Part shown: positions 34,671 to 46,257 of the stretch, in pieces
Layout of the letters: each line of letters opens with the position of its first letter
How positions within the stretch are numbered: position 1 is the stretch's first letter
Assembly: GCF_018446385.1 (NCBI RefSeq)
Contig: NC_056005.1
Span: 92,842,984 to 92,906,983 of the forward strand
Length of the DNA: 64,000 nucleotides
DNA from: Zingiber officinale
Lineage: Eukaryota > Streptophyta > Magnoliopsida > Zingiberales > Zingiberaceae
Direction of reading: 5' to 3'
Program-made: the position numbers and the translations under genes
The notes under the pieces: model-generated
Databases searched by the model: none
What the model was told of the DNA's origin: nothing
What the model saw: only the letters and a program-made list of their open reading frames with translations

Positions 34671-35367
34671 CACAATCTAGAGAGGGTATAACATAATCTT
34701 AAGCTCCTTCATACAATTGCAAGTAATGAAACTTCAATTGCTTGTTTGAATTAAACAATCTTAAGCTCCTTCATACTTCAATAAGAGTCGAACTACAATT
34801 ACAAGTAATGGAAATCTAATATACCATAAACTACAATTGCAAGAAAATTTACAAAAACATAAAGTAAGCATGACATGAACTTGACATGGAATGAAACCTA
34901 ATCTAATCTAACATAATTGCTCTAAAATTAAGAACAAGAATAAACATTCTAATTAAATTCAACAAGAAAAGTATTGTACAAAATTAAACTAAACTAGTTG
35001 CAACAATTAAAGCCTAACTAAGTAAAGATATATTTTGTCGAACACGTTGTGGGTATCAATAAAATTAACTAAAGTGTGTGCAAATTAATCTTGGGAGATC
35101 AATTCAATACAAGCATGAACACGCAAATGAATAATCAACACTTAAGAAACAACTCAACAAAAAACATAAATCATACACGAAGAGATCGATCCAAGCTCAC
35201 GAGTGGATGGTTGTTGTAGGCGCTTGCAGAGGGGCTAATGTCAAAATCGCCAGAAGAGGGATGCCCTCCTCTTCTAACCCGAAGAGGGGAATAGTTGATG
35301 TACGAAAGTGAAAATGATGAATGAAACTCTCTTCTTCTAAACCAAAGATGAGAGGGCAATGTCAACG
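34671..35367. other. Interior of CACTA-2, no gene recognised
   Basis: AT-rich. The repeated phrase CAATCTTAAGCTCCTTCATA occurs near 34690 and 34760. At 35240-35340 are two inverted CTTCTAACCCGAAGAGG-type motifs that recur at 47950-48010 on the other side of element E. Confidence 0.5.
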
Positions 35368-35372
35368 ACAAT

Positions 35373-36905
35373 TGTTGGGACCGAAAAGTAGCTAGAAGGG
35401 GGTGAATAGCTCGTCGCGTGCTAGATGCTCGTCGTTGCTTGTTTTTTCGAAGATGTGCAGCGGAAAATACAGAAACAAAACACACAACGCTAACAAGGTT
35501 GGTTTACTTGGTATCCACCTCACAAGAGGTGAGTAGTCCAAGGATCCACACCTACTCACGCACCCTCCACTAATAAAAACCTCCTTTATGGTAACTACCA
35601 AAGGCGGAGAAGCCCTACAAGACTCTCAATACAAGAAGAAAGGGAAGGGATACAAGAATACAAGCACAAGCTTACAATAAGCGTAGAAAACCCTAACCCT
35701 AACTTTTCTCCTTGCCTTTGATCCGCCTCTTGACTTGGCAAGCTTCCAAGATCCTTCAAGAACTGGCGATCTGAGCTTTGAGAGCGCTGTGGAGGAGCTG
35801 GCGAGAGAGCTGAGATGAATCGGTGAAGAACTGCTGAAGGAGACGCCCGCCTGCAGCTCAAATACGACGCAACGGTTGGATCTCAATCGATTCGAAAACT
35901 CCCAATCGATCGGGGAGGCTTTGGATCGATCCACGGATCGATCCAGAGTGCCTCTGTGCTCTGGAAAACACGCCTGGATCGATCCGCGCATCGATCCAAC
36001 GCTTATCGCACGAAGCAGCAGCGTCCCAATCGATCCACTGATCGATTGGGACCTCTGGATCGATCCACTAATCGATCCAGAGGCTTTCTGTGCGCTGGGA
36101 AAAGCCTGGATCGATTCACTGATCGATCCAGCTCCTGGATCAATCCACTGATCAATCCAGCTCTTGGTTTTTGCCCAAAACCAAGTCCCAAGCCTCTCAA
36201 ACCAACATTCGGTCAACCTTGACCTGTTGGTACATCCTGCCTAGCATCTGGCCACTCCCTTGACTTGCCAGAACTCCCCACTAAGTGTCCGGTCAATCCC
36301 TTTGACCTACTTGGACTTTTCTCCTCTTGCCAAGTATCCGGTCAATTCCTTTGACCTACTTGGACTTTCCTTCATCATGCCAAGTATCCGGTCACTTTCT
36401 TGACCTACTTGGACTTTCACCTGATGTCTGGTCAACCTTGACCCCATCTGGATTTTCCCTCGTGCCTGGCTTCACTCACCAGGACTTCCAATCTGCCTAG
36501 CTTCACTCACTAGGACTTCTCTTCTGCCTGGCTTCACTCACCAGGACTTTCCTTCTGCCTGGCTTCACTCACCAGGACTTTCCTTTTGCCTGGCTTCACT
36601 CACCAGGACTTTCCTTATGCCTGACTTCACTCACCAGGACTTTCCTTTTGCCTGGCTTCACTCACCAGGACTTTCCTTCTGCCTAACCTTCCAGTTAGGA
36701 ATTCCCAGTCAGGTATCCGGTCACCCTTGACCTACTTGACTCTTCTTCATCCACACTGATCAGTCCCTGATCAGAATCTCCCCTCATGAACTACTGCACC
36801 TGCATTGTCCATGTGTCTACATGTATTGTTAAACATCGAAACTATGACCAAGACTCAAGCTTGGTCAACTCAGTCAACCTTGACCTAAAGGATATTGCAC
36901 CAACA
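35373..36905 (-). repeat. Element E 3' LTR, 1533 bp
   Basis: In minus orientation TGTTGGTGCAATATCC to GGTCCCAACA. Holds a cluster of GGATCGATCCA palindromes (35870-36160) and 31-bp tandem repeats (36440-36690). Confidence 0.93.
36440..36690. repeat. 31-bp tandem repeats in the E 3' LTR
   Basis: About eight units of the type CTGGCTTCACTCACCAGGAC followed by TTTCCTTCTG-like spacers. CCTGG and CCAGG form a small inverted repeat inside each unit. Some units carry the paired variant CTAGC...CTAGG, so the stem is kept. Confidence 0.9.
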
Positions 36906-36919
36906 ATCTCCCCCTTTTT
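36906..36919 (-). other. Element E polypurine tract
   Basis: The minus strand reads AAAAAGGGGGAGAT next to the LTR start TGTTGGTGC. Confidence 0.85.
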
Positions 36920-39268
36920 GATGTTTGACAATACCTTTAAGTTAGGATCACTCTGAGTTAAGCTAATCCCATAGCCTTAACTCTCTTCATGCCAAAGTAT
37001 GAATGTTGGTTCCCTTCATTCTCCCCCTATGACCTCCCCCATAGGTAATGAAGACCTAACTTAAACCACACATTCTCCCCCTATTGGCACACATCAAACA
37101 AACATTATCTCTCCCCCTGAAGAGATACTCATCATTGGTTACAACTGCACTCGTTGAACCTTTATCCCTTTTTAAAACTCTCCCTCTGAAGAGTTTTTCA
37201 AGATTGTAATCAACATCACAATGAAGGTCTCATACCCTTCATTTTCCCTATATTCTCCCGCAATGTAGACAAATGCCCAACCTTGAGCATTTTTCAACCA
37301 CTTGAAATATCACTTGAAATAATGAGGATATCCACTCCCCATTTCAAGTTCAAATGCTCATTCATGAGCATTTTCTCTAAAGAAGGTTAACCACCCTCCA
37401 AGGTTCATGAAAATAATTTTCATGTCTTTAAAGAGTCCCTCCCCCTAAAGACATGGTGATAACTTATGTCATTGCACCAACAATGACTTGGAATCCCTAA
37501 AACTTTAGGAAACCCAATTTTAGAAGTTTTGAGGTTCAAATATTCAAAATTTGAAACAACCTCAACCTAAACTTCAATTTAGTCTTCCTTAACCAATCCA
37601 TCCTTGTTTTCAACATGAAAACACCCTTTTTATGGATACAAATGTATTTTGAGGGGTTTGGAATGGTTACCTAGACTAAAATAAGGTTCAAAATGCTGAA
37701 ATCAGACCTTCCCAGCCAAAATCAGCAACTTGGATCGATTGAAGTTGGGTTCCAATCGATTGAACCTTGCTGAATCGATCCACTGATCGATTCAGGAGGG
37801 CTGGATCGATCGGTGGATCGATCCAGAAAGCTTCTGTTCGCGAGAAGCTTGCTCTCAATCGATCGCCCGATCGATTGAGACCCTTCAATCGATCGGGTGA
37901 TCGATTGAGGTCTGATAGTTGCTGAAATTCACTTTCTGTGAATTTCAGAAGCCCCTAGAAAAATCTATAAAATTCCAAAAATCGTAAAAATTTGTGTAGA
38001 CATCATTTAGAGTATATACTATCAAGGAAAAATAGTTTTCTAATAAAATACTTCATATTTTCAAAGATTGACACAAACTGGAAACCTTGCAAAAACTTTA
38101 GTATTTTCTTCAAGTTTGTGTCTAACTATTCAATGGTGATTACTCTCAAAAGATAGCCTTCATCAAGGTTTTCCAAAAGCATTTTAAAATAATTTTCAAA
38201 ACCAATATCCCATCACATTCCTTGGGCTTAATGCACATGACTTGTACATTAGCTTTCCCAATGATGGGAAAACACATAACTATGTGTTTTGATAAACTTA
38301 AAACTCAAAAGAATGCACTAAATCAACATTTTGAGTTTTATTCATCGTCCTAACATCTCACTTGTATCCAATATGCACTAAAACACATACAAGTCATCTT
38401 ATTGGTCTTTGTGAGATGTAAAGTCTGTTTTTGCCCTAAGCTAGGGATCATGCATATCTATCTAGGCATTTTGTGGATATTGAACATCCACTTAGGATGT
38501 TACTTGTTAATACCACTTATTGACAACACTTTGTTGAAAACACTTGTTGATAAATGCCATTTGTCCTTGATTTTAAGGAATTAAACATAATGCATGATAA
38601 TGTTATGGCATACATTAAAATGAAATAATTTTCAAAAAAAATATCCTATAACTACATGATGTATGAATGTCATGACATGGTATTTTTGGATTTTTCATAA
38701 TAAAACATGAATGCAAAAATAGACATGATGTCATGGCATATGATGGGCAACTAATCATAGCAAGGTTTAGCATAAAGAAAATATACCTAGATTACCTATC
38801 TAAGTATCCTTAATTACTTAGCTAACTCAAAATATACCACTTGTTTTAACTTAAAGTGTTAAACCTAGATTGCCCTAAATACTTCAAAGAAATGCCAAAC
38901 CTAAATTGACATTTCTATGTCTCTTGATTTGTTTATGCCATTTAAAAATTAAGCATATCCTCAAATGTTGGCATATTCCATTTTTCCTCAAGAGTAATCA
39001 CATAAATCAAGGCCCAGATTGCCTTAAATTTCTAAGACAATACCAAAAATCTCAACTTGGTATTTCTCTAGGTTTTCCCAATTTATGCCATTTTAAGATA
39101 AGATCAATTTTCTCGCCATTAGGCACATTTTACTCTTTCAAGGAGTAAATAATAATTCCATTTCATTTTCAAAGGTTAACAAAAACCTTAAAAATGCTCC
39201 TTGAGTGTCAATTTCCTCAAAGTTGGGTTAACTACCCTTCTAATCGGAGTTGACACTCTCTAACCCAT
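36920..39268. other. Untranslated 3' part of element E
   Basis: No gene. Contains a small GATCGATC cluster at 37730-37910 like that in the LTR. It is collinear, inverted, with 60904-61841 of element F. Confidence 0.6.
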
Positions 39269-39961
39269 TTATGGGGTAGAGAAGATGCTCCTTGGAACCC
39301 AACATCTATTGGTGCTCCTTGGATGCTCTAGGCATTCACTAGGAATAACTTCCCTAGATACCTTCCTAGTGACCTTGTTTGGCTTCTTGGAAGCCTTGGT
39401 CACTTTTCTTAGGTCAACTCTAGGGATTCCTTCCCTTGTGACCTTGTTTGTGACTTTCTTAGACTTCTTAGAAGTCTTAGTCACTTTGGTTGCAAAGATA
39501 CTTCTAGGGATATTTTCCCTTGTATCCTTGACTTGACCTCTAGACTTAGGGTTTGTTCCATAACTATATGGAACCCTATGATAACTAGGCACATCCTTTT
39601 TAGCTTTGGGTGTGTATCCCAAACCTCTATAGCCATTGGATGGCTTTTGTACCCCTAAACCTAGGTTATGCTCATTTTACCCTAATAGGATATTTTCCAA
39701 TCTTTTTAGGGTCTTTTCTAATTTATCAAGTCTTGACCTCAAGACTTGATTTTCCCTCACTAAGTCCTTAGTATTTGATTTTTCATTTGATCCATGAGCA
39801 TTTTTATTCTTGGGCTTGTATCTATTATCCTTAGTGTTCGTGCCCAAATGTCTATCTACCTTCCTAACCTTAGGTTGGGTAGTCTTGGCATGTAGGGCCA
39901 CATGCTTTTCCTTAATGCCCTCATGCTTTCTATTCTTATGGTAAATTGCATTAAGATGATA
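39269..39961 (-). pseudogene. Element E gag, C-terminal part
   Basis: Continues the gag from 45017 across the CACTA-1 insertion. The join reads SSNCYHLNAIYHKNRKHEG, then a basic region, a Leu-rich coiled segment (LVRENQVLRSRLDKLEKTLK) and, after one in-frame TAA at about 39674, a basic tail ending RCWVPRSIFSTP and a stop. Element F has the same order, which confirms the join. The basic tail has a repeated KVTKxSKKxxKVTxKVxRE motif. Confidence 0.8.
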
Positions 39962-40299
39962 ACACACTACAAGAAAAATCCTCATAGACATCGGTGGAAC
40001 AACAACGGTTTTAAGCAAAAACCGATGTCTTTGAGTATTTTACACCGATATTTCTAAAAACTGGTGTCTATAAGCGCAGATTTTCGCTCATAGACATCGG
40101 TTTTTTAGCTGGTGTCTATGAGCGCCTTTTTTTTTGGTAATAGACACCGGTTTTAACAGCGGTTTTTAAAACCCGGTGTTAATTAACAAAAAAAATAATT
40201 TAATTTTTTCACCGGCCAAAATTTACAACACTTCACAAAATTCCCTCCAAACCTAAACCAATATCGTGCCCCTTCTCTCAGCCTAAACCTAAACCTCAG

Positions 40300-40800
40300 C
40301 CTCATCTCCCTCTTCCCCTTCCGCCACCTCGCCCTCGGAGATCTCGCCGTCGCCGTCCCCTTTGTCTGCAAGTCCTGGTACCGCGCCTCCCTCGACCCTA
40401 GCTGCTGGCGCCGCCTCAACTTCCGCTCCCTCGATTTCACGCCCTGGAGCCCTTTCTCCCGCGCCTTTGCGCTCCGCTACTGCCTCCACTCCCCCCTCTC
40501 CTTCTCTGCCTTCCTCCGTTTTGCCCTCCACTGCTCCCGCGGCGTCGTCGACCAACTCGCCTTCCCCCTTTCCTCTGCCGTCTCCATCCACGACCTCGCC
40601 TATGCCTCTGTCAAGTGAGTCTACGCCTCCTTCTGGTTTCGTCGCCCTCATCGCTCACTACCTGTTCGACGAATTTGCTCATCGATTATTAGCACAGATG
40701 CCTGAGATTGAAGGCGCTGGCTTTGCCGGACAACCTGATGTTGGAGGACGACCTTCGAATCCCGGAGCTGGTGCGGCGGTGGAAGGATCTGGAGCATCTG
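40300..40800 (+). pseudogene. Captured F-box/LRR gene fragment
   Basis: The frame GDLAVAVPFVCKSWYRASLD, then PSCWRRLNFRSLDF, runs to LAYASVK at 40614, where GTGAGT gives a donor. This is the C-terminal half of an F-box and the start of the LRR part. A second exon at 40700-40800 reads KALALPDNLMLEDDLRIPEL, then VRRWKDLEHLEIEI, an LRR-like stretch. The beginning of the F-box (Leu-Pro motif) is missing. Plant F-box proteins select substrates for SCF ubiquitin ligases; here only a fragment remains. The second exon is fused in frame to the next fragment. Confidence 0.7.
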
Positions 40801-40813
40801 GAGATCGAGATAG

Positions 40814-42162
40814 TTGGCATCTTCGCCCCGCCCATCCTCTCTTCCTCGCGCTCCTGCAATCTGTCCTTTGCTATCCCCATCTCCCTCCCCAAACCTTTGT
40901 CTTTCACCACCTCTTCCCTCCCGCGCCTTCACTCACCTCCCTCGCGAAACCCGGGGCCTTTCCGTGCCCAAGTTAGTGTCTCCACTGCTCAGAAGACGAA
41001 AGATAGGTTGCCAGCCAACCTCATTGTGACGGAGACCAAAGGGCCTCACTCCACTGTCTGTACCTTTCCTTTTTCTACCTTCTAAATCGTTTTTACTTCT
41101 AATTGATCTGATAGTCAAGTGGAAGTGGTAGTCTTGCTTCAAGGCTATAATTTTCTTACTTTCTACCTATCTTCTTGTATAATTTGGAAATATGTTTGTT
41201 TGTTCATCTGGCAATTGAAATGAAGAGGCAATCTTGCTTCAAGGCTATAGCTTTCTTGCTATCTCTCTTCCCCTTGCCTGAGTGCATTCAATCGATTGTT
41301 AGTCCTACAAGTTCACGAGAATCAATTTGTCCAGGAAGTATGGTTATGTCAATTCCCTGATAGCTCATCTTATTTGCAGATTAGGTTAAGCGTAGAAGTT
41401 CCTCCAGCAATAAGCCAAGAATGTTACGGAGAAGTCTTAGATGAATTTTCTAAGAAGGCAAAGGTATTATTTTCAGTATGCACTCATTTAAGGGGTCTAT
41501 TACTGTTACAGGATGAATAGGAATTCATCTGTAGGATAATTTTGTACTTAAATTATTTTCCATTTTCTGTTTTGATCATTATCACTCTATAGTAATCAGA
41601 AAAATTTAAATATGCTACCTAACTTTTACTAAGCCCTCTGGGCTCTGACATATACTAATCTATATTTCTTCTTTCTTTCTTTGGAATGTCAAGGAATTCA
41701 ATATTGTTCTCCCCTTTTATCTTTTCATCTGATCCAAGTTTGTTGACAGTTATGTTTTCCAGTACCTGTTATTTACTTGTTTCCACTTAAAGCATGATTG
41801 GAATTGCTTGTACTGGGGTTTAGTCATTTCTATGCTGAACTAAAGTTGAGGGAAGACCATGCTAAGTAAAAATGGCCTTTTAAATGTCACTGGAAGCTTC
41901 TTCTCTTTTTCTACCTTCTGTCTCTAGTACTAGATTCTAATTCCTTTATCTACCTTTTCTTCTTGAATACTCATTATTGAAGTAGTATGTTGTGATGCCA
42001 TGCAATTCCTGATAAAAAACCTTATTCATACAAGTTCCTGGCTTTCGGCAGGGAAAGAAAGTTCCAGAAAATATTCTTCTAAACTACATTGGTAGACAGA
42101 ACATTCAACAAGCTGTAGTTGAGGCAACTTTGAAAAAAACTCTTCCACATGCTATGTCTTCC
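40814..42162 (+). pseudogene. Captured trigger-factor-like chaperone gene fragment
   Basis: Exon 1 (about 40814-41060) ends VSVSTAQKTKDRLPANLIVT then ETKGPHSTV and has a Ser/Arg/Pro-rich N-terminal part like a chloroplast transit peptide. Exon 2 (41380-41463) encodes IRLSVEVPPAISQECYGEVL then DEFSKKAK. Exon 3 (about 42034-42162) encodes VPGFRQGKKVPENILLNYIG then RQNIQQAVVEATLKKTLPHA. VPGFR-GKKVPENIL is the ribosome-binding signature of trigger factor. Exon borders have GT and AG, except that the exon 3 acceptor looks mutated (ACAAG). The peptidyl-prolyl isomerase and C-terminal domains are absent. Confidence 0.75.
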
Positions 42163-42898
42163 GTACGTGAACATAACATTAGCTTGCCAACTTGTAGTAG
42201 AAGGCAGTCATTTATCCATCCAATATTAAGACAAATTTCTGTTGAAATAACGGGTACAGATTGTTGTCATACTTTTTTATTAATCCACTAGCATAAATCT
42301 TTTAATTGGTAGAAATTACCTTCAATGTCATTATTGTTTTAAGTGCCAATCCCTAGAAGTGGCAATGGGCATGGGTTGAGCGAGATGTGGCCAGCCCGCA
42401 TTCCATGCCTAATATCACGTCGGCTTAGAAATGAATGGGCTGGGTTAGGTTAATCTAGTCTTGAGTTGGCGCGACAAGTAGGTTTGGAAAGTTTAGCGTG
42501 CATGACATGCAAGACTAAAGCTAGTATGGTGCACTTTTACACCTTACAACAACAACCAAACCTTATCCCTAGGTGTGGTCGACTATATGGATCATTTTAC
42601 GCTAGCTCTATCTCCTACTATATATGGATCGTTTAATTGGTTTTGAAGGACATCTATTGCAAATGCTCTTTTCGTGAAAACCTCTTCTTTTTTTTTCCTG
42701 AGACTTGTCTCTTCTTCTCGCTTCAAATCTTTATGGTTCTTGATGGTTTCTTGAGATTATCCTGTAGTTTTGCCTTTCTTTCTTTAATTTCAATGACAAA
42801 GAGAATAGCCAGTCTGATGACTTGGTATCGTTCTTAGCATCTTTAGAATTGTGACATCGCTGCGTTTCCTCTATAAAGAAATGTCGTTTTGTTTTGTG

Positions 42899-43141
42899 TA
42901 GGATATTCTCGGACGTTGCTGGGGATGTAACTATTTATGTGGATGGCCAATCGTTCCTATTGCACAAGGTATACATTCTTAAACTGGCTCTGCAGACATA
43001 TCTTGATATTGTTTTTCATAACTTCCTTTTCAATTTTTGCATATTGTTGTCCAAGTTCCCTCTGGTTTCACGAAGTGGAAAAATCTGGAAAATGGTAGTT
43101 GAATCCAGGGAGCCAGACCTTTCCAGATTAGAGCTTCATGA
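42899..43141 (+). pseudogene. Captured BTB-NPH3 gene fragment
   Basis: Exon 42899-42968 encodes RIFSDVAGDVTIYVDGQSFL and LHK, and exon 43056-43141 encodes FPLVSRSGKIWKMVVESREP then DLSRLELHE. GT and AG borders are intact. This is the start of the BTB domain of NPH3/RPT2-type proteins, adaptors of CUL3 ubiquitin ligases in phototropism and auxin transport. The NPH3 domain is absent. Confidence 0.8.
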
Positions 43142-43742
43142 GGAGATATGACTTGCGTGTGTGAACAATTTTTATCTTCTTTGAATTTTTATATATGACT
43201 TGCGTGTCTAGCAGGGCTAGATAGAAGATATCATGTGTGAACAATTTGAATACCACTGCTTTATATGTTAATAAATTTGAAGAAATATAACCACGGCTGG
43301 CTATACATAGTATAATCTCATCATGGTCTAAGGCCTTCATCAAAAAATGGTTCAGCATCAAAATCAAAGGTCAGGAGAGCCATGTCGACGAGATTGATAG
43401 CAAAGGTATGCCTGGTTTCTTCTTCTTGTTCAATTCCAGAAACCCTAGTCGACGAGAATAAAGTGCACTTGTTTGCCTGCTTTTCTCCCTAGTCGTCTTC
43501 ATCTTGTCGACAAGATGATTTATTTGTCTGTTTGCTGGAGAAAATGATACAACAGTTAGAGGAGTCTGATGTAGCTTGTTGGCACTTGTTTGCCTGCTTT
43601 TCTCTCATCTTTTTTCTATTCCTAGCTTTCAAAGCATTTGTCTATCTTAGACTTGTTTGTTTGACAGAATCAATATGATTTTCTTCCTTTATAAAGAACC
43701 AAGGACAATAAAAATTGTCACAAACAATTTGGTGAGGAGATC

Positions 43743-44516
43743 ATGGCCTCTGTGAAAGCATGTGCTCCATACTTCTATATGATTGTGTCCCAGTTCGCGT
43801 ATGCTGGATCCAGCATCCTCGGCAAGCTTGCATTAGGACAAGGACTAAGTGCACTTGTCTTCGTAGTGTACAGGCACCTTATTGCCATGCTCATCTTGGC
43901 TCCTCTTGCTTATGTGCTCGAAAGGTTCAAGGAGCATGTCTCATTAGAATTGTTGAGAATAAGATATATGACTACAAATTGAATGTTTTTAAACTCATCT
44001 CATGGTTGTAGGAATCGAAGACCCAGCTTCTCATTTGGTGTCATGCTAAAAATATTCATTCTTGCTATGTTGGGTATAACAATTCAGCAAAATGTATACT
44101 ACGTTGGACTCCATCTCATTTCTCCAACTGTTGCCAGTGCCTTGGGCAATGTCATTCCTGCTTTTACTTTCTTATTGGCAATTGTACTGAGGTTGATTCA
44201 GATATTAATTCCAAGTAATTTTACAGTGAATTTAGTTCATTCAAATATCATTCTATATTTGGTCTTTTTTTGCTCAGGATGGAAAAGCTCAACTTGAAGA
44301 CTGTAAGAGGGAGGGCCAAGCTTGCAGGGGCCATCTTCTGCATCATTGGTGCCCTGATCTTCACATTTTGGAAAGGTCATTTTGTTGGGGGCCTTTGTTA
44401 CTTCACCTATGATCCAACTTCATTTCGAAAGTCCTGAGAAAGGCGATGCCTGGCTTAAAGGCTCTGCTCTTATGCTATTCGGCTATTTTGCATGCAGTGT
44501 ATCACTTGTTCTTCAG
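43743..44516 (+). pseudogene. Captured WAT1-related (EamA) transporter gene fragment
   Basis: Exon 1 is 43743-43924 (MASVKACAPYFYMIVSQFAY to LAPLAYVLER), exon 2 44012-44191 (NRRPSFSFGVMLKIFILAML, then NVYYVGLHLISPTVASALGN) and exon 3 from 44278 (MEKLNLKTVRGRAKLAGAIF). Splice phases match exactly and the frame is open from the start codon through exon 2 into exon 3. A frameshift near 44390 then breaks it, although FVTSPMIQLHFESPEKGDAW and SALMLFGYFACSVSLVLQ continue in another frame to a donor at 44516. About half of a normal WAT1/nodulin-21 transporter is present; the second EamA repeat is missing. Confidence 0.85.
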
Positions 44517-45016
44517 GTATTGCGTCAATGGTGTCCCTTGTGTTGTCACATGTATCGCTTTTGATGTAAAAAGAATGTTTGGGTATTTTATGGATATTGT
44601 TGTAAGAAGATTATTTATATAATTTGTGAATATTTGTATATTTTATGGATATTATTGAATGAAGAATATTTGTACAATTTGTGAATATTTGTGTATTTTT
44701 TTTTTGTTATTGTCGGTTTTAAAATCAAATCTGTGCTGTTAAAATATATACATATTACATCGGTTTTCCACCGATGTAAAACCGATGTTATAAAGTAATA
44801 TTACATCGGTTTTACACCGTTGATGAAACGGTGTCATTAAGTGATACTACACCGGTTAATAACCGATTCGAAGACCGGTGTCGTTAAGTAATACTACACC
44901 GGTTTTAACCCGATGTCTAAAATGGTAGACTTTTAACATCGGCTTCATAGACATCGGTCGAAAATCAAATAGACACCGGTGGAAAACCGATGTCTATGAG
45001 CGATTTTGTTGTAGTG

Positions 45017-46123
45017 ACAATTAGAACTATCATGCTTTTTACCATAATGTAAAGAGGTAGGCTCAATAAATGTTACCTTCTTCTTTACCTTGGAGGCTCC
45101 CCCTTGACTAGTGCCTCCTTGAGCCTCGACCATCTTCTTCCCCTTGGAGCATTGACTTCGGTAATGCCCTTTTTGTTGACACAAGAAGCACACAATGTGC
45201 TCCTTGCTCTTCTTTGTCCCGGGGGTGGTCTCCTTGGGCTTCTCCTTGCCCTTTTGTGTCACTTGACCCTTCTTCTTGGCCAAGTTGGGACACTTGCTCT
45301 TGTAGTGCCCACTTTCCCTACACTCAAAACATATTATATGATTTTTATTTTTAATTGAAATATTTATACCTTCTTGTGTAGGGATGACACTTTCTCCTTT
45401 TGATCCGGAGGTAGAAGCTTCCTCTTGATCCAGAAATGATACTCCTCCATTTGATTTTGCTTGACTTGCGGAGGTGGAAGCTTCTTCATCCTCATCTTCT
45501 CTTGACCCGGATGTGGAGGATTCTTCTTGCTCTTGATCCGGTGTCAATGAAGATTGCTCCCCCTCAATCCTAGAGGTGGAGGCTTCACCTTCTTCTTCAT
45601 CCTCTTGTACATGAAACAAGGAATATGCTCCTTCCTTGCTCTTTTGATTGCACTCCTTTGAGGATGAAACTTCTTGGACTTCCTCTTCTTCGGAAGTTGA
45701 GAATCTCTCAACTTCGGAGTCCTCCTCTTGATCTTGCTCCAATGAGTCGCCCTCTTTGGATTCCTCTTGATTCGGTACAGTGGAGGGTTCTTCATGGATT
45801 GTTGCCAATTTTCTCCAAAGCTCCTTGGCGTCGTTGAATTCTCCGATTTGAGCCAAAATGTGGCTAGGCAATAGGTTGACCAAAAGCTTGGTCACTTTAT
45901 CATTTACCTCGCTCCTTTGAATTTGCTCCAAGCTTCATTTGCTTTTCTTGAGAAGCTTGCCCTTAGAGTTTGTTGGAGCTTTGAAGCCTTCCATTAGAGC
46001 AAACCATTGTTCTATCTCCATCATAAGAAAATTTTCGATTCTTGATTTCCAAGAATCGAAGCTTGTGGATGTGTACGGTGGAGCCACCCTTGTGTCAAAT
46101 CCAAGTCCATCTTGGAATTGCAT
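45017..46123 (-). pseudogene. Element E gag, N-terminal part
   Basis: Starts MQFQDGLGFDTRVAPPYTST, then the UBN2 gag core (SWKSRIENFLMMEIEQWFAL; NDAKELWRKLATIHEEP). A long acidic, Ser/Glu-rich region (about residues 125-235) follows, and then two perfect CCHC zinc knuckles, CFECRESGHYKSKC and CFLCQQKGHYRSQC. One in-frame TGA at about 45936 stands where relatives have Trp (KKSKW). Everything else is open up to the CACTA-1 insertion at 45016, and coding resumes at 39964. Confidence 0.88.
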
Positions 46124-46243
46124 CTTGAAGTTGAGTTTATTGAAATCTTTGACTTTTGTTGAATTTGCTTCAACTTCTTCACCCTCTAGCTCTTCTTGTT
46201 ATGTTTGACCCTTCCGGCGATGATTCCGGTGAAGAGCAACCTT

Positions 46244-46255
46244 GCTATGATATCA
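46244..46255 (-). other. Element E primer binding site, mutated
   Basis: The minus strand reads TGATATCATAGC two bases after the LTR. The usual TGGTATCAGAGC differs at two positions. Confidence 0.7.
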
Positions 46256-46257
46256 CT

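Larger units (their letters stand above)
39965..45016 (+). mobile_element. CACTA-1: non-autonomous CACTA element carrying four host gene fragments
   Basis: The left end is CACTACAAGAAAAATCC and the right end the complement of CACTACAACAAAATCG. The exact 3-bp target duplication ACA lies at 39962-39964 and 45017-45019. Subterminal repeats based on AGACATCGGTTTT flank both ends. Total length is 5052 bp. The interior has no transposase but holds, all on the plus strand, fragments of F-box/LRR, trigger-factor-like, BTB-NPH3 and WAT1-type genes with introns retained. It lies in the gag of element E. Confidence 0.93.

Noticed and set aside
35876..36222. Open frames full of IDRSTDRS-like repeats on both strands
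   Set aside because: They come from the GATCGATC palindrome cluster in the element E LTR and carry no codon signal.
36440..36690. Regular short repeats with spacers resembling a CRISPR array
   Set aside because: The units are directly tandem and vary inside an LTR of a plant retroelement. There are no unique spacers and no cas genes.
40362..40976. Long plus-strand open frame of 204 codons rich in Ser/Pro/Thr
   Set aside because: It is a shadow of the F-box exon; the neighbouring frame gives the recognisable F-box protein sequence.
40600..44600. CACTA-1 interior as an ordinary host gene cluster
   Set aside because: All four genes are incomplete, they lie between CACTA ends with an exact target duplication, and the whole block sits inside a retroelement gag.
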